Assembly: GCA_964575845.1 (NCBI GenBank)
Contig: CAZNSX010000001.1
Coordinates: 891,017-955,016, forward strand
Direction: 5' to 3'
Length of the DNA stretch: 64,000 nucleotides
Source: CAZNSX01 sp964575845
Lineage (GTDB): Bacteria > UBA8248 > CAZNSX01
In this document: positions 34,409 to 43,274 of the stretch, piece after piece
How positions within the stretch are numbered: position 1 is the stretch's first letter
Layout of the letters: each line of letters starts with the position of its first letter
Position numbers and translations under genes: made by a program
Notes under the pieces: generated by a model
Told to the model about the DNA's origin: nothing
Database searches by the model: none
The model's input: the letters and a program-made list of their open reading frames with translations, nothing else

Positions 34409-35179
34409 TTGCACCCTGTTCTGATTCAGTTGGGGCCTTTTGAGATCCGCTTCTACGGCCTCATGTATGTCCTGGCCATATTGGTGGGTCTCAAGCTCGT
34501 GCGGGGTGAGGCGGTGAGGAAGGGCCTCGGGCTTTCGGCCGATGAGGTGGGAAACTTCGTCCTGCTGGCGGTGATTCTTGGGATTATAGGCGCGAGGCTC
34601 TACTATGTGGCCTTCAGGTGGGATTACTACTCCCGGGCTCTTCTGGAGATTCCCGCCATCTGGCACGGTGGCCTGGCCATCCACGGCGGGATAGCAGGAG
34701 GTGTGATTGGAGGTATCATTTTCACGCAAAGGAAAAAGCTGCCCTTCTTCCGGTTTGCCGATGCCGTGGCCCCCTCGATCATCCTGGGCCAGACCTTTGG
34801 GAGGTTTGGAAATTTCATGAACGGTGATGCCCACGGACTCCCCACAGACCTCCCGTGGGGGATAACCTTTCCGCCGGAGAGCATCGCGGGCCAGGAGTTT
34901 CCCGGAATGCCCACTCACCCCACAATGCTCTACGAGATGGTCCTGAACTTCCTTATATTCCTCACCCTCTGGCGGCTGCGAAGAAGGCCCCACGGGGACG
35001 GGTTTATCTTTTCCCTCTATCTCATCCTGTATTCCGCGGGCCGCTTCTTCGTCAGTTTTTACAGGGCCGATAGCCTATATATGGGAACCTTCAGGGCCGC
35101 CCACGTCGTCGGGCTCATCCTCATAGCTCTCTTCGGTGCCTTCATCCTTTCCCGTCGTCTCTGGCGTGCCCGGGCCTAA
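34409..35179 (+). CDS. lgt: Prolipoprotein diacylglyceryl transferase
   Basis: 256-residue, seven-helix membrane enzyme that adds diacylglycerol to the lipobox Cys of prolipoproteins. Signatures: FEIRFYGLMYVLAI, WHGGLAIHGGIAGG and the family motif GRFGNFMNGDAHGLP, plus YSAGRFFVSFYRAD near the end. The frame is open from 34391, but TTG at 34409 (encoding MHPVLIQLG) follows AAGGAGG by six bases and matches the family N terminus. A TTGACT lies about 45 bp upstream without a good -10. The enzyme would modify lipoproteins such as the M23/LysM protein at 36.6 kb. Confidence 0.93.
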   Translation: MHPVLIQLGPFEIRFYGLMYVLAILVGLKLVRGEAVRKGLGLSADEVGNFVLLAVILGIIGARLYYVAFRWDYYSRALLEIPAIWHGGLAIHGGIAGGVIGGIIFTQRKKLPFFRFADAVAPSIILGQTFGRFGNFMNGDAHGLPTDLPWGITFPPESIAGQEFPGMPTHPTMLYEMVLNFLIFLTLWRLRRRPHGDGFIFSLYLILYSAGRFFVSFYRADSLYMGTFRAAHVVGLILIALFGAFILSRRLWRARA

Positions 35180-35184
35180 TCCTC

Positions 35185-35571
35185 ATGCTGGGGGGAATTT
35201 TCGTGCGGTTATTATTCTTTGGACGGCTAGGGCTTGCGACAATCCTTACTCTCGCGCTGGTTCTTACCGCGGGTGGGACAGACGCCGTCGGGGCCCAGGC
35301 GAAGCAATACGCTAACAGCCACCTCCTGGCCGAAACCGATTGGCTGAGAGAGCACGTGGGCGACCCCAGGGTTCGGGTCGTGGATATGAGACCCAGTGAG
35401 GCTTACCTGGGGGCGCACATCGCCGGTGCTGTGAACCTCCAGCTCTCCGAAATCATCTCGACGCGAAATAGGATTCGTATGTATGATGGCTCCTGGGAGG
35501 AATGGGGCAACAAGCGCGCGCTGCCCTTGGAGACGGGACCCGGCAATCCGAGGGAGGCCGGCGGGTACTAA
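35185..35571 (+). pseudogene. Rhodanese (sulfurtransferase) with its catalytic half deleted
   Basis: 128 codons: signal-like N terminus (LATILTLALVLTAGG), then the start of a two-domain thiosulfate sulfurtransferase (YANSHLLAETDWLREHVG, VVDMRPSEAYLGAHIAGAVN). At residue ~95 it jumps to the far C terminus, MYDGSWEEWGNKRALPLETG, which in full-length enzymes follows the active-site loop by some residues. About 150-200 residues are missing, including the active-site Cys, so it cannot act as a sulfurtransferase. The reading frame across the join is kept. It starts 5 bp after lgt; an internal GTG with GGGGGG upstream could also serve. Confidence 0.7.
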
Positions 35572-36082
35572 TCTTATCTTCGCTGTCCGCTCTATTTTAG
35601 AGGAGAGGCTAAAGTCTGAGCTTCCCCCTCACGATAAGGCAAGTGGGAGAAAACGATGGGATCAAGGAGGCCTCGACATGAGCCGCAGGCTTAAACCCAA
35701 AGGAAAATCTCCGAAGTCTTCACCGGCTTGCCTTTCTGTCCTCGTTTTTTCTCCCTCCCGGGTGAGGCCTCAAGGTAGGAAGGACAAGCCGAGGCTCCGC
35801 ATCGACCTGGGCCGCTAGCGTTATTTTTTGGAATCAGCGGCCATTCGCAGCATTTCCCCCCTCCACACTTACACTTCAGCCGGATAAGCTCCCCCCACGC
35901 AAAATGCTCTCCGATCCCGCCGCCCCGCTACGCGTGCACCCCTGTTGCGGTAATATCGGGTGGCCCTTCAGCTTCACTTCTCCCCCTGTGGATGAAAAGA
36001 AACGCGGCCAGAGAGAGCGGCCTCTACAGCCAACCTTTCAGCGGAGAGAGGGGCGCGGGAGCTGGAGGCAAATTCTGACCCC
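35572..36082. other. 511-bp intergenic region with one small reading frame
   Basis: Between the rhodanese remnant and apt. A 46-codon plus-strand frame (35678-35818, beginning MSRRLKPKGKSPKSS, Lys/Arg-rich) has a perfect AAGGAGG seven bases upstream but no recognisable relatives. It is probably not a gene, though an unusual small basic protein cannot be excluded. The rest shows no terminators or RNA genes. Confidence 0.25.
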
Positions 36083-36613
36083 TCACTCATCAAACTGGAT
36101 GAGGGAAAAGACGGGGTATTTCTTCAGGTGCTCCCTTGCTTTAAGGAATGGCAGTTCTATCAGGAAGGCTAACTCCACGATATCACCGCCCATCTTCTCC
36201 ACGAGCTGGGCGGCTGCCGCGACGGTGCCACCTGTGGCCAAGAGGTCGTCCGCGATCAATATCTTCTGGCCGTGGTCTATGGAATCCTGATGGACCTCAA
36301 GGGTATCCTTTCCGTACTCGAGCTCATAGATGGTCCTGTGGGTCTTGTAGGGCAGCTTTCCCGGCTTGCGGATGAGGATTACGCCGGCATTGAGCTTATA
36401 GGCCAGGGCGGCCCCGATGATGAAGCCTCTCGCCTCCACCCCAACCACCATGTCAATGCGCTCGCCTATATAGCGGTTTCCCAAAATGTCGATGGCCGTG
36501 TGATAGGCCTTGGCATCGCTCAAGAGGGTGGTTATGTCCTTGAAGAGGACCCCCTTCTGGGGAAAATCGGGTATATCGCGGATGTAGCGGGTCAGGTCTT
36601 TAACGGTGAGCAT
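36083..36613 (-). CDS. apt: Adenine phosphoribosyltransferase
   Basis: 176-residue purine-salvage enzyme converting adenine and PRPP to AMP. Signatures: FPQKGVLFKDITTLL near residue 18, VVGVEARGFIIGAALA, and the PRPP-binding loop ILIADDLLATGGT. Full length for the family. ATG behind GGGAGGTAGCA. Three neighbours in the same direction (M23 protein, LOG-like protein, tRNA-Pro) may share its transcript. Confidence 0.95.
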   Translation of the reverse strand: MLTVKDLTRYIRDIPDFPQKGVLFKDITTLLSDAKAYHTAIDILGNRYIGERIDMVVGVEARGFIIGAALAYKLNAGVILIRKPGKLPYKTHRTIYELEYGKDTLEVHQDSIDHGQKILIADDLLATGGTVAAAAQLVEKMGGDIVELAFLIELPFLKAREHLKKYPVFSLIQFDE

Positions 36614-36644
36614 TGCTACCTCCCAAGGATTCTGAGCTCCCTCC

Positions 36645-37406
36645 TTAGGGAAGGAAGAAGAGGGGGTCTTTGGGGATCGTTCTTAGCCTTATCTCAAAAT
36701 GAAGGTGCGGCCCCGAAGCCCTTCCCGTTCTGCCCACACGGGCGACGGGCTCGCCTTCGGCCACCTCCTCCCCACGACGCACCAGATTCTCCCGGTTATG
36801 AGCATAAATTGTATGGAAGCCTCCGGGATGGCTGAGAATTACCATCTTGCCGTAGCCGCCGGGCCCCCAGTCGCTGAAGACCACCTTCCCCGGCGCTGCG
36901 GCTTTTATGAGCGTGCCTGCAGGGGCGGCTATATCCAGCCCGTCGTGGCGCCTATCCGTATTCAGCCCGAAGTAGGTTGTTATGGTTCCCCGTAGGGGCC
37001 AGCTGAACTCAAGCTCCCGCGGCTTCGGGAGGCTGGCTACCCGCGGGGAAGAGTCCTCCGCAGGCTTCGAGCGTTGGGAAGGCGGGCGAGCCTTCCCATC
37101 GGTCTCTCTCATCTCAGGGAGCCTCACAGTGAGAACCCGCCTGGCCCCCGGAATGAACAGTCGCCTTCCGATCTTGAGATCCCGAGGGTCTCGGACGTGG
37201 TTCACCCTCTGGAGCTCGTCCAGGTCCACTCCGTAAGTCCGGGCTATCCTCCAGAGAGTCTCCCCTGCCCGCACTGGATGATAAACGCCCCGATGATAAG
37301 ATGGGCTGTAGTATCGGGGGATAAGGCCACAGCCCCATAGCAGAAGCCCCAGCACCAGGGGCACCGTCACCTTTGCTTGCGACTTAAGCTTTTCGCTTCC
37401 GCTCAA
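36645..37406 (-). CDS. LysM/M23 lipoprotein (NlpD-like)
   Basis: 253 residues: lipobox GLLLWGC near residue 26, LysM domain (about 42-88, HPVRAGETLWRIARTYGVD), low-complexity linker, and an M23 domain (about 135-250) with the zinc ligands HDGLDIAAP and HLHFEIR plus YAHN. The ligands are intact, so it may be an active endopeptidase or, as in NlpD, an amidase activator. The start is a TTG at 37406, overlapping the upstream stop by four bases. The same order with pcm and surE is common in deltaproteobacteria. It would be lipidated by the Lgt encoded at 34.4 kb. Confidence 0.88.
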   Translation of the reverse strand: MSGSEKLKSQAKVTVPLVLGLLLWGCGLIPRYYSPSYHRGVYHPVRAGETLWRIARTYGVDLDELQRVNHVRDPRDLKIGRRLFIPGARRVLTVRLPEMRETDGKARPPSQRSKPAEDSSPRVASLPKPRELEFSWPLRGTITTYFGLNTDRRHDGLDIAAPAGTLIKAAAPGKVVFSDWGPGGYGKMVILSHPGGFHTIYAHNRENLVRRGEEVAEGEPVARVGRTGRASGPHLHFEIRLRTIPKDPLFFLP

Positions 37407-37867
37407 TATTCAAAGGCCATGGCGACCGCTTCCTCGATGTTCTCAGCCCGAAGAACTCCGTCCGGGGCGGAATCCCTCCCGAGGGAAATCACGGGCACTC
37501 CCATTTTGAGAGCAAGGGCGATCTCGGAGAGGGTGCCCCAGCCGCCCTCGAGGGCTATTATGGCTCGGGGGGTACCCGCCACGATGACATTGCGGGCGTT
37601 GCCCATGCCCGTAACGATAGGGATCTCGATATAAGGGTTGGCCTCTTCGGCCGAATGGCCGGGAAGGATGCCCACGGTCAAGCCCCCCGCTCCCGCCGCT
37701 CCTTTGGCCACAGCCTCCATCACTCCCGAGAGCCCGCCACAGAGAACGACCCCTCCCCTCTCGGCAATCTTCCTGCCGACCTCCACGGCTAGGCGGCAAA
37801 CGTCCTCGGAGGCCGTTGATGAGCCCACCACTCCGATAATCTTTCGCACCCTGCGCATTATCCTCAT
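37403..37867 (-). CDS. LOG/TIGR00725-family nucleotide-binding protein
   Basis: 154-residue Rossmann-like protein of the lysine-decarboxylase-fold (LOG) group. It shows IGVVGSSTAS, the phosphate-binding CGGLSGVMEAVAKGA, and VIVAGTPRAIIALEGGWGTLSEIA, matching the PGGxGT-x2-E motif except that the first positions read EGGWGT. Function is uncertain; related proteins hydrolyse cytokinin-type nucleotides or bind Mo-cofactor. It overlaps the M23 lipoprotein by four bases and lies 12 bp from tRNA-Pro. Confidence 0.85.
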   Translation of the reverse strand: MRIMRRVRKIIGVVGSSTASEDVCRLAVEVGRKIAERGGVVLCGGLSGVMEAVAKGAAGAGGLTVGILPGHSAEEANPYIEIPIVTGMGNARNVIVAGTPRAIIALEGGWGTLSEIALALKMGVPVISLGRDSAPDGVLRAENIEEAVAMAFEY

Positions 37868-37879
37868 GGTGGAGGAGAC

Positions 37880-37956
<77 letters not shown>

Positions 37957-37960
37957 ATCC

Positions 37961-38605
37961 TCAATCCTTCCATCCATGCTCGCCGATAAGCTTAACGAAG
38001 ATGCAAGGTTTCAGATTCTCCCTCCTGACCTCGCCCTTCTCTCCCTTTACCACCTTCACCAAGACTTGGTGGTCAGGGCTTCCCACCGGGATGACAAGCC
38101 TTCCACCGGGGGCCAGCTGCTCCACCAGGGTCTCCGGCACCTCGGGGCTCGCGGCCGAGACCATCATGGCATCGAAGGGGCTTTCCCCTCGCCAACCTCT
38201 CGTCCCGTCGCCCACGCGATAAACGACGTTATTATAGCCCATCTCATCCAAAAGGGAACGGGCCCTGAAGAGGAGTTCCTTTATTCGCTCGATGGTGAAA
38301 ACCCTTTCGGCCAGCTCCGCCAGGAGGGCTGTGACATAGCCTGAGCCAGTGCCAAGCTCAAGCACCTTCTCCCTTCCCTTAAGCTCCATGGCCTCGCACA
38401 TGACGGCGATGATGTAGGGCTGGGAAATAGTCTGACGGGAGCCGATGGGAAGGGGATAGTCATCATAAGCCTTGTGCCTCAGGGCTTCCTCCACGAAGCG
38501 GTGTCTAGGAACCCTCCCCATGACCTCCAGAACCCTTGGGTCGCGGATGTCTCGCCCGGCAAGCTGGTTGCGCACCATCTCCCGGCGCGTTATGGCATAG
38601 TCCAT
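37961..38605 (-). CDS. pcm: Protein-L-isoaspartate O-methyltransferase
   Basis: 214-residue SAM-dependent repair methyltransferase acting on L-isoaspartyl residues of damaged proteins. Signatures: MVRNQLAGRDIRDPRVLEVM, RHRFVEEAL, the DDYPLPIGSRQTISQPYIIA loop and motif I LELGTGSGYVTALLAEL, then VYRVGDGTRGW. ATG behind GGCGGG. It lies four bases from tRNA-Pro and 15 bp downstream of surE, the usual stress-survival pair. Confidence 0.95.
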   Translation of the reverse strand: MDYAITRREMVRNQLAGRDIRDPRVLEVMGRVPRHRFVEEALRHKAYDDYPLPIGSRQTISQPYIIAVMCEAMELKGREKVLELGTGSGYVTALLAELAERVFTIERIKELLFRARSLLDEMGYNNVVYRVGDGTRGWRGESPFDAMMVSAASPEVPETLVEQLAPGGRLVIPVGSPDHQVLVKVVKGEKGEVRRENLKPCIFVKLIGEHGWKD

Positions 38606-38620
38606 ATCCCGCCTAAGCCC

Positions 38621-39373
38621 TTAAGTCAGCTGAAAATCCCAGCGCAGCATCTCCTCCCGGGCGGCATAGTTGGTGAGGTCGAGGTGGAGGGGCGTCACCG
38701 AGATCTCACCCTGATTGATTGCGGCAAAGTCCGTATCATCAGCGGGCACCCAGCCCAGTTCATCTCCTCCTATCCAGAAGTATTCCCTTCCGCGTGGGTC
38801 CACTTTTTCCACCACCGCATCGCCGTAGAGTCGCTTTCCCTGCCGCGTGATCCGCACCCCCCGCAGCTGGGATTTGGGAAGGTCGGGGATGTTCACGTTG
38901 AGGAGTGTGTCTGGAGGGAGACCCCGCTCCATCACCATCTTGACAAGCAGCCGGCTGAACCAGGCAGCCGAGGAAAAGTCAAAATTCTCCCGCGCCACAA
39001 GGGATATGGCGATGGACGGAAGTCCCAAGATCGTTCCCTCCATGGCGGCGGCCACGGTGCCGGAATAAGTCATGTCATCCCCGAGATTGCCGCCCCGGTT
39101 AATCCCCGTCACCACCATCTGGGGACGCCTTCCCCTGAGGAGCCCATTCACGGCCAGATTGACACAATCCGTTGGAGTCCCGTCCACGGCGAACCAACTG
39201 GGCGAGAACTGCTCCACCCTTAGTGGGCGGTGAAGGGAGAGGGAATGGCTGGCTCCCGAGCGCTCCCGGTCAGGAGCCACGACGTACACCTCGCCAAGGT
39301 CCAGGAGGGCATTGTGAAGGCTCCTAAGACCCTCGGAGCGAATGCCGTCATCGTTTGATAGCAGAATGACCAA
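38621..39373 (-). CDS. surE: 5'-nucleotidase SurE
   Basis: 250-residue metal-dependent 5'-nucleotidase. It begins VILLSNDDGIRSEGL, whose DD pair binds the metal, followed by VVAPDRERSGASHSL, GTPTDCVNLA and VVTGINRGGNLGDDMTYSGT, all family signatures. Start is a TTG at 39373 with no clear Shine-Dalgarno. Paired with pcm as in many proteobacteria. Confidence 0.95.
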   Translation of the reverse strand: MVILLSNDDGIRSEGLRSLHNALLDLGEVYVVAPDRERSGASHSLSLHRPLRVEQFSPSWFAVDGTPTDCVNLAVNGLLRGRRPQMVVTGINRGGNLGDDMTYSGTVAAAMEGTILGLPSIAISLVARENFDFSSAAWFSRLLVKMVMERGLPPDTLLNVNIPDLPKSQLRGVRITRQGKRLYGDAVVEKVDPRGREYFWIGGDELGWVPADDTDFAAINQGEISVTPLHLDLTNYAAREEMLRWDFQLT

Positions 39374-39495
39374 GCTTGCTATTAGAGGGCGGAGTGAGGG
39401 GAAAAAGCTTCTTTCCTCAAGAAGGGGGGTCCTTCCCTCTCCTCGAATTTTAAAATTATATGTTAAATAATTTCCTTAAGTCAATTCTTATACTT

Positions 39496-39660
39496 TTAAC
39501 CCGCAGTGTAATCACCGTCCACGAACATGACATGGCCTGTGATAAACTCCAAGGCCCGGGAGGCCAGGAAGACAGTGGCGCCTATGAAAACCCTCGGGCT
39601 CACCCGCGCACCCCCAGGGGATGCGGCTCAGGAGGTCCTCCCGGGAGCGCGATGATTTTA
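39496..39660 (-). pseudogene. C-terminal remnant of a short-chain dehydrogenase
   Basis: Minus-strand sequence reads SREDLLSRIPWGCAGEPEG, then one base is out of frame and it continues VFIGATVFLASRALEFITGH and MFVDGDYTAG before TAA at 39498-39496. This is the conserved end of gluconate-5-dehydrogenase-type SDRs (IP-x-GR-x-GEPE, ITG-x-x-x-VDGG). The front three quarters, including the Rossmann glycines and the catalytic Tyr-Lys, are absent, and a frameshift remains. Confidence 0.65.
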
Positions 39661-39945
39661 CCGTCCAGCGTGTCAGCCGGCAAGGGCATCCCTCAGGGGA
39701 GTGCCCTCCCGCGGCCTTCCTGTGAAGGATATGGTTTAGGTTGATAGGTTGCCTTGGGCTAAATATAATGGGAGGCCAAACCGGAGGCATTCATAAAGAG
39801 CCGCTATGAGAGGAGCCCCGGAGGGAGCATTCAGAAGCTGGCTCCTTCCATGCCCAGGGCGGAACACGGGCTGGTTGAAGTTTATGAACTAAGTTCTCTA
39901 GAGGATTTCTCATTCCCTGAAACTAGAGCGAGAGGAGAGGACAGA

Positions 39946-40842
39946 ATGGCGGAGAAAGTCGGTTTCATAGGGCTCGGCATGATGGGAAACCCGATGAGCA
40001 AGAATCTCCTCAAGGCGGGATTCTCTCTCACGGTCTGGAACCGGACCGCAGCCAAGATGAAAGAACTCACCGGCCTCGGTGCCACGGGGGCCTCCTCGCC
40101 CAAAGAGGTGGCCGAGAAATCGGATGTGGTCATAACCATGCTTACCAGCGGTTCCGATGTCAAGGAAGTGGTCCTCGGGAAGGGGGGCGTCTTAGAGGGC
40201 GCCAAAACCGGCCTCACCCTCATCGACATGAGCACCGTCTCCCCCAAGGATAGCCAGGAGGTGGCCGCCGCGATGGAGAAGAAGGGGTGTGCCATGCTGG
40301 ATGCCCCGGTGAGCGGAAGCGTCGGTGTGGCCGCCAAGGCGGCCCTCACCATTCAGGTGGGCGGAAAGAAGGAGGTGTTCGACCGGGCCCTTCCTGTGCT
40401 GCAGGCCATGGGGAAGAACATCTTCCACATAGGCGGAAGCGGCATGGGCTCACACATGAAGCTCGTCACCAACACCATCATGGGCTGCAACGCCGCCGCC
40501 CTCTGCGAGGCCCTCGCCATGGGGACAAAGGCGGGCATTCCCGCAGAGACACTCATAGAAGTGCTTAAATTCGGGGGCGGCCAGTCGCGGGTCCTGGAGC
40601 TCAGGGGGCCCATGATCATCGAGGGCGACTTCAGCCCGAACTTCATGCTGAAGCTCCTGGATAAAGACATGGGGCTGGCCCTCGAAAGCGCGGAGAGCCT
40701 TGGTGTGCCCATGCCCATAGCGAGCATGATACGAGGCTTCTACACCGAGGCCATCGAGGATGGAAAAGGGGATAACGATTTCAACGCCATCGCGACCGTG
40801 TTTGAGCGTAGGGCGGGGGTCGAGATAAGAAAGAAGGCTTAA
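39946..40842 (+). CDS. 3-hydroxyisobutyrate-dehydrogenase-family reductase
   Basis: 298-residue NAD(P)-dependent beta-hydroxyacid dehydrogenase. Rossmann motif GFIGLGMMGNPMSKNLL, substrate-binding DAPVSGSVGVAAKAAL (usual GG replaced by SV), catalytic Lys in GSGMGSHMKLVTNTIMG. ATG at 39946 (MAEKVGFIG) behind GAGGAGAGGA; the frame is open 96 bases further. It may reduce succinic or methylmalonic semialdehyde, or act on tartronate-like substrates; the change in the glycine pair makes the substrate uncertain. Confidence 0.88.
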   Translation: MAEKVGFIGLGMMGNPMSKNLLKAGFSLTVWNRTAAKMKELTGLGATGASSPKEVAEKSDVVITMLTSGSDVKEVVLGKGGVLEGAKTGLTLIDMSTVSPKDSQEVAAAMEKKGCAMLDAPVSGSVGVAAKAALTIQVGGKKEVFDRALPVLQAMGKNIFHIGGSGMGSHMKLVTNTIMGCNAAALCEALAMGTKAGIPAETLIEVLKFGGGQSRVLELRGPMIIEGDFSPNFMLKLLDKDMGLALESAESLGVPMPIASMIRGFYTEAIEDGKGDNDFNAIATVFERRAGVEIRKKA

Positions 40843-40854
40843 GGGGCTCGAGCT

Positions 40855-41049
40855 CTCTCAAGGCGGCTCGCCAAGAGGCGGGAAAAGAGCCCCCTGATAT
40901 TCGATGGGCATCTCCACGTTGCACCGGCCGGCGATCCGAGCGCCCGGGAGGTCGATCCTTACGGCGGCGACAGAAGCCTAAACGCGGGGAATTTCGGAGT
41001 GATGTCTTTGTTGACATATTTGTCCTTTTTTGATTATAGAGGCTGTTGA
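40855..41049 (+). pseudogene. N-terminal remnant of an amidohydrolase/dipeptidase-like gene
   Basis: A frame beginning RREKSPLIFDGHLHVAPAG, then DPSAREVDPYGG and GNFGVMSLL before TGA at 41047-41049. D-G-H-x-H is the first metal-binding motif of amidohydrolase-fold enzymes and renal-dipeptidase-like proteins. The rest of the barrel is absent. Start codon and expression are unclear. Confidence 0.4.
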
Positions 41050-41359
41050 AAAAATCTTCAAGTGATGCATTATCTAGAGAGATAGCGTAGACTCAGGGAA
41101 ACTTCCCGCCCTGTGGAGTTCCCCTCTCATGCTGAGACGCGATTTCCCTCAAGGGAGCTTTTTTGACCAGACTCTTCCCTTAAGGCAGCAGGCCCTGCAT
41201 GAGGGAGGCGAAAGACGCCCCGATGTCCGAAGATATAGGACCCGCTTCGAATAACGATGAGCTAGGTTTCCTTAAGGGCTAATCTCAAAACCTGAAAGAC
41301 TATAATTCAGAGGCTTGAAAAAATATCCTTATCATTAGATGGCCTTTTTCAGCGGCTAG
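41041..41359. repeat. Imperfect inverted-repeat element, MITE-like
   Basis: GGCTGTTGAAAAA at 41041-41053 is mirrored, with two mismatches, by TTTTTCAGCGGCT at 41345-41357. AATCTTCAAG near the left end and ATATCTTCAA near the right also match. The 300 bp between encode nothing recognised. It lies in a 525-bp gene-free stretch before the AT-rich block. Only two ends were seen and no target duplication was established. Confidence 0.3.
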
Positions 41360-41567
41360 TTGAATATCTTCAAATGCTACCGTGGGAGCAGTGTATGTCT
41401 TGCCCGACCTATCGGCTCTATTTGGTCGACCATCCCTTTCCTTGCGTGAGTGTCCAAGATCGAAACAAGGGTTTTATTTTTCAGCAATGTCGCGACCGTT
41501 TCTGGCTGCAAGATAATATACGCACTCCCTGGCTTTTCCCTTGGCAACCGTCGCGGGCAATTGAAAT

Positions 41568-43166
41568 ATGCTCGAAAGAATAGGGATATTTGTCTTCTCA
41601 TTAGCGGTTCTTGTTCTAGCTATGCGTTTATTTAAATCGTTTATCCTTGAAAAAGGCAAAAAAACCTTTGTTTTTACCGAATCCATCCTAATTTCAATGA
41701 AAAAGGCTATCGCCGCAAACCCCGATGTTGATAATTTCGCAAAAAACCACATCAGGTTTTTTAGCTTCTTAAGAGCCAGATTCGACAAGAAAAACTTCTC
41801 CGGTCTGCCGCTTACCCTTTTCGGGATAGCCTTTATCGGTGTTCTCTTTGCTTTTTTGGGCATCATCGAGGATGTCCTTACTTCCGACCCGATTGTTCTG
41901 GCGGATGTTCGTCTGGCGAATCTCTTATCTCTCCTCCGCGACCCCAACCCAAGCAGAGTCTTTCTTTGGATTACGTTGCTTTGCAAATGGCAGGTAGTTT
42001 TCACTCTGGCGCTTGTCGTTTCCCTTCTTTGCTGGCTGTCGCGAAAAAGAATATACATCGCACCCTTATGGCTAGCAATCCTAGGCAGCGAGACCTTCGT
42101 CTTTCTCGGAAAATGGCTATTCCATCGTCCCAGGCCGACCGTCGCGATATATATCGAAAAATCATATTCCTTCCCCAGCGGCCATGCAACCCTCGCAGTG
42201 GCTTTCTACGGCTTTATTATATATATATTTTTTCGAGCATTAAAAAGCTACAAACCCAAAATTAGAATATTATTGGCCGGTGTAGTAATCGTCGCATTAG
42301 TTGGTTTTAGCCGCCTTTATCTAGGGGTCCATTTTTTAAGTGATGTATGGGGAGGGTATCTCCTAGGACTACTTTGGCTGACCATAGGAATAACTATTTC
42401 CGAGTGGCTTATCTTCAGAAGACCGAAAGCTCTATCATTGGAATTCACCCCATCTGTAAAGGTGAAAATAATTTCCCTCGTATTGGTCCTTGCGGAACTC
42501 GTTTTTTATGTATTTTTTGCGGTGTATTATAGCCCAGCTCTAGATGTGAACAAAGCTCACGCTTCAGAAATTGTCACAGATAATATTTCAAATATATTTA
42601 GGCAAAAGCAATTGCCGAGGTTCACGGAAGCGGTCACCGGTTCGAGGCAAGAACCATTGAATTTTCTGGTTATTGCCCAAAGCGACCGGCAATTAATCGA
42701 TTCTTTTCGCAGAGCGGGTTGGTTTTTGGCTGATCCTGTCAGCGCGGTTTCTGTTGTCAAGATTGCGAAAGCCGCAATCCTGAATGAAAGCTATCCTACC
42801 GCTCCAATGACTCCATCTTTTTGGAATACAAGGGTCCATGATTTTGGATTCGAAAAGCCCACTACCTCCCGAAGCGTCCGCGAGCGACACCATGCGAGAT
42901 TTTGGCGAACAAAGCTCAAAACAACAGATGGCGGACATTTCTATGTCGGCACGGCGAGTCTCGATATCGGTTTAAAATGGGGTGTTGCCCATAGAATCGG
43001 ACCTGATATAGACACAGAGAGGGAAATTTTGCTTTCAGATTTACAAAAGGCTAAGGTTCTCAGGAGCTATCAAAAAAAACAATTAGTCGGTCCCACCTTG
43101 GGTCGAAATTTTTTCGGTGATCCTTTCTTTACCGACGGCAAAGTTTACCTTGCTGTATTAAAATAA
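41568..43166 (+). CDS. PAP2-family phosphatase with LssY C-terminal domain
   Basis: 532-residue membrane protein. Six or more TMs between about 75 and 300 contain the PAP2 phosphatase motifs KWLFHRPRP, YSFPSGHATLA and SRLYLGVHFLSDVWGG, with catalytic His in the last. The last ~200 residues include RRAGWFLADPVS and HARFWRTKLKTTDGGHFYVG, the LssY-C domain that in Legionella accompanies lipid modification. AT-rich, unlike its flanks. It probably dephosphorylates isoprenoid or phospholipid phosphates at the outer face of the membrane. ATG without a strong Shine-Dalgarno. Confidence 0.82.
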   Translation: MLERIGIFVFSLAVLVLAMRLFKSFILEKGKKTFVFTESILISMKKAIAANPDVDNFAKNHIRFFSFLRARFDKKNFSGLPLTLFGIAFIGVLFAFLGIIEDVLTSDPIVLADVRLANLLSLLRDPNPSRVFLWITLLCKWQVVFTLALVVSLLCWLSRKRIYIAPLWLAILGSETFVFLGKWLFHRPRPTVAIYIEKSYSFPSGHATLAVAFYGFIIYIFFRALKSYKPKIRILLAGVVIVALVGFSRLYLGVHFLSDVWGGYLLGLLWLTIGITISEWLIFRRPKALSLEFTPSVKVKIISLVLVLAELVFYVFFAVYYSPALDVNKAHASEIVTDNISNIFRQKQLPRFTEAVTGSRQEPLNFLVIAQSDRQLIDSFRRAGWFLADPVSAVSVVKIAKAAILNESYPTAPMTPSFWNTRVHDFGFEKPTTSRSVRERHHARFWRTKLKTTDGGHFYVGTASLDIGLKWGVAHRIGPDIDTEREILLSDLQKAKVLRSYQKKQLVGPTLGRNFFGDPFFTDGKVYLAVLK

Positions 43167-43274
43167 GAATGAATCCAATTCTCACACAATTCAAAGAAGC
43201 CTATGAGAATTTCGGCGACCTGGGCCATAATTATGTGTAAGATACTATATCCTGGGAAATGCAGCTAAAGAATA

